64,000 bases of DNA from contig NZ_JAAKGP010000005.1 of the NCBI RefSeq assembly GCF_011043545.1, forward strand, positions 1 through 64,000. Reading direction: 5' to 3'. Source of the stretch: Rhodobacter sp. SGA-6-6 (lineage in GTDB: Bacteria > Pseudomonadota > Alphaproteobacteria > Rhodobacterales > Rhodobacteraceae). Made by a program: the position numbers and the translations under genes. Below the pieces are notes generated by a model. It did not search any database. It saw only the letters and a list, made by a program, of their open reading frames with translations, and had not been told where the DNA came from. This document shows, piece after piece, positions 62,642-64,000 of this stretch. Numbering within the stretch: position 1 is the first letter of the stretch; the number at the start of each line of letters is the position of its first letter.

Positions 62642-63946
62642 ATGAAGACCACGCCCTTCTGGTGGGAAGAAGCCGAGCCGCAGCACGGCGAGCGCAGCTT
62701 CGACAGGACCGACTGCGCCGTGCTGATCGTCGGCTCGGGCTACAGCGGCCTTTCTGCCGCGATCACCCTGGCCGAGGCGGGCCAGACCGGCATCATGGTG
62801 GTCGATTCCTTGCGCATCGGCGAGGGGGCGAGTTCCCGAAACGGCGGCCAGATCGGCAATGCGGCGAAGTTCACCGAAGCCCAGGCTGCCGCCCGCTTCG
62901 GCGACAAGCGGGCGCGGGAAATCATGGACGACTATGCCCGCTCGATGCCCTTCATGCTGGCGCGGGGGGCGACGCTGAAGGACCCGTTCGACCTGAACCT
63001 CTGCGGCACCATCACCGGCGCGCACAGCCGCAAGGACATGGCCAGGCTGCGGCAGGGGCGCGACCGCCTGCCCCCGGACCAGCGGCAGAGCTACGAGATC
63101 ATCGACGAGATGCAGGTGCCGCGGGTGCTGAAGACCTCGATCTACCGCGGCGCCGTGGTGCGCCACGACCAGGGCAACATCCATCCGGCGAAATACGTCC
63201 GCGCGCTGGCCAACCGGGCGCGCGAACTGGGCGTGCGCATCTTCACCGGCTGGCGCTATCTCGGCGCCCGACGGGCCTCGCAGGGCCACATCGCGCAGCT
63301 GGGCGCGGTGCAGGGCGGCGAGGCGGCGGAGATCCGGGCCGACCGCATCCTGCTGGCGATGAACGGCTATGTCGGCCCCGAGGTGCCCTGGCTGCGCAAG
63401 CGCACCATCCCGGTGCAAAGCTACATGATCGCCACCGAGGAGATGCCCTTCGACCTGCTGGAAAGCCTGATCCCGGGCAACCGCGCGGTGGGCGACACCA
63501 AGCACATCCTCTACTACTTCCGCCGCTCGCCCGACGGGAAGCGCATCCTCTTCGGCGGCCGCGCCCGCTTCCGCACCTCGACCGAGGAGGAAGGCGCCGC
63601 CGGCCTGCGCCGCTTCATGGAGCACACCTTCCCGGAAACCCGCGGGGTGGGGCTGAGCCATGCCTGGCTGGGCAATGTCTGCTTCGCCTACGACTTCTGC
63701 TCGCACGGCGGCCGGATGGAGGACGGGGTCTACTACGTCTCCTGCTGCAACGGCGGCGGCATCTCGAACCAGACCCATCTGGGCCACCGCATCGCCGAAT
63801 ACATGCTGGGCAAGCCCGGCACCGACCGCGGCGTGATCGGCAGCCACTTCCCGAAGCTTTATTTCTACAACGGCAATCCCTGGTTCCTGCCGATGGTGGG
63901 AACCTGGTATCGCTTCCTCGACAGATCGGCGCGCTGGTTCGACTAG
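62642..63946 (+). CDS. FAD-dependent amine oxidase of the PuuB (gamma-glutamylputrescine oxidase) type
   Basis: A 434-residue D-amino-acid-oxidase-fold flavoprotein. The N terminus (FWWEEAEPQ) and dinucleotide motif VLIVGSGYSGLSAAITLAEA are followed by GEGASSRNGGQIGNAAKFTE, typical of PuuB/OrdL. The C-terminal part has FGGRARFRTSTEEEGAAGLR and CCNGGGISNQTHLGHRIAEY. PuuB oxidises gamma-glutamyl-putrescine to the aldehyde with H2O2 release. No glutamyl-putrescine synthetase (puuA) is in this window, so the exact amine is uncertain. The peroxide it would make suits the katG/oxyR pair elsewhere in the window, though no link is shown. Confidence 0.88.
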   Translation: MKTTPFWWEEAEPQHGERSFDRTDCAVLIVGSGYSGLSAAITLAEAGQTGIMVVDSLRIGEGASSRNGGQIGNAAKFTEAQAAARFGDKRAREIMDDYARSMPFMLARGATLKDPFDLNLCGTITGAHSRKDMARLRQGRDRLPPDQRQSYEIIDEMQVPRVLKTSIYRGAVVRHDQGNIHPAKYVRALANRARELGVRIFTGWRYLGARRASQGHIAQLGAVQGGEAAEIRADRILLAMNGYVGPEVPWLRKRTIPVQSYMIATEEMPFDLLESLIPGNRAVGDTKHILYYFRRSPDGKRILFGGRARFRTSTEEEGAAGLRRFMEHTFPETRGVGLSHAWLGNVCFAYDFCSHGGRMEDGVYYVSCCNGGGISNQTHLGHRIAEYMLGKPGTDRGVIGSHFPKLYFYNGNPWFLPMVGTWYRFLDRSARWFD

Positions 63947-63968
63947 CCCCGCGCCGCAGCAGGACATC

Positions 63969-64000
63969 ATGACGACGAGCCTTCGTGCCGCCGGCCGCGG
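63969..64000 (+). CDS. Start of a further gene, cut by the window end
   Basis: ATG 63969 is preceded by AGGACATC and begins MTTSLRAAGR, in frame to the last base. It follows the PuuB-like gene by 22 bases and is probably part of the same operon. Too short to identify. Confidence 0.45.
   Translation, partial: MTTSLRAAGR

Overview
The window is GC-rich, tightly packed alphaproteobacterial chromosome. Gene content and style (kbl-tdh pair, oxyR/katG, many polyamine and peptide ABC systems, MarR/LysR/XRE-cupin regulators, a tRNA-Cys with encoded CCA) point to the Rhodobacterales (Rhodobacteraceae-like); genus cannot be assigned from the sequence alone. Nearly all bases are coding; start/stop overlaps of the ATGA/TGATG type mark many operons. 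No rRNA, CRISPR array or intact transposon was seen.

Layout. 0-5 kb: end of an unknown gene, the protein AMPylase SelO, and a threonine-to-glycine module (XRE-cupin regulator, Kbl, Tdh) with inverted-repeat operators. 5-8.4 kb: divergent oxyR/katG peroxide defence. 8.4-10.7 kb: a TetR regulator and GDP-mannose synthesis (manC). 10.7-15.4 kb: a LuxR-type regulator divergent from a PotABCD-like polyamine importer, with a palindromic operator between them. 15.5 kb: tRNA-Cys. 15.7-21.2 kb: an operon for a NitT/TauT-type ABC importer plus a formylglycine sulfatase, divergent from a MarR regulator. 21.3-22.9 kb: a lower-GC scar holding a second MarR gene, a chimeric DUF1398-HigA reading frame, a seven-codon stub of a methyltransferase-like gene and the frameshifted C-terminal part of a large serine recombinase.

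22.9-30.4 kb: a respiratory island on the minus strand: a split PQQ glucose-type dehydrogenase (separate membrane anchor), CtaG, CopD-like protein, a fused subunit I-III oxidase (CoxN-like) and a subunit II without the CuA ligands. This reads as sugar oxidation feeding quinone and a quinol-type terminal oxidase.

30.5-50.2 kb: a catabolic island: LysR regulator, FMN/4Fe-4S/FAD oxidoreductase, ADP-forming acyl-CoA ligase, enoyl-CoA hydratase, FadB-like bifunctional enzyme, 3-oxoadipyl-CoA-type thiolase, class III aminotransferase, PuuC-like aldehyde dehydrogenase, CaiC-like acyl-CoA ligase, PYROXD2-like oxidoreductase, a metal-ligand-depleted amidohydrolase homologue, a BetI-like TetR regulator, acetylpolyamine deacetylase and an amidase. 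50.3-57.3 kb: an oligopeptide-type importer with two paralogous binding proteins and a fused DppD-DppF ATPase. An almost identical 16-bp palindrome lies in the promoter regions at 39.8 and 50.3 kb, suggesting one TetR regulon. 57.3-64 kb: a PuuR-like XRE-cupin regulator divergent from a second polyamine importer, a cupin and a PuuB-like oxidase.

Together, the right-hand 24 kb looks like a dedicated system for taking up, deacylating and oxidising an amide-linked or free diamine/omega-amino compound, with beta-oxidation enzymes able to finish a C6 dicarboxyl-CoA. That substrate assignment is inference.
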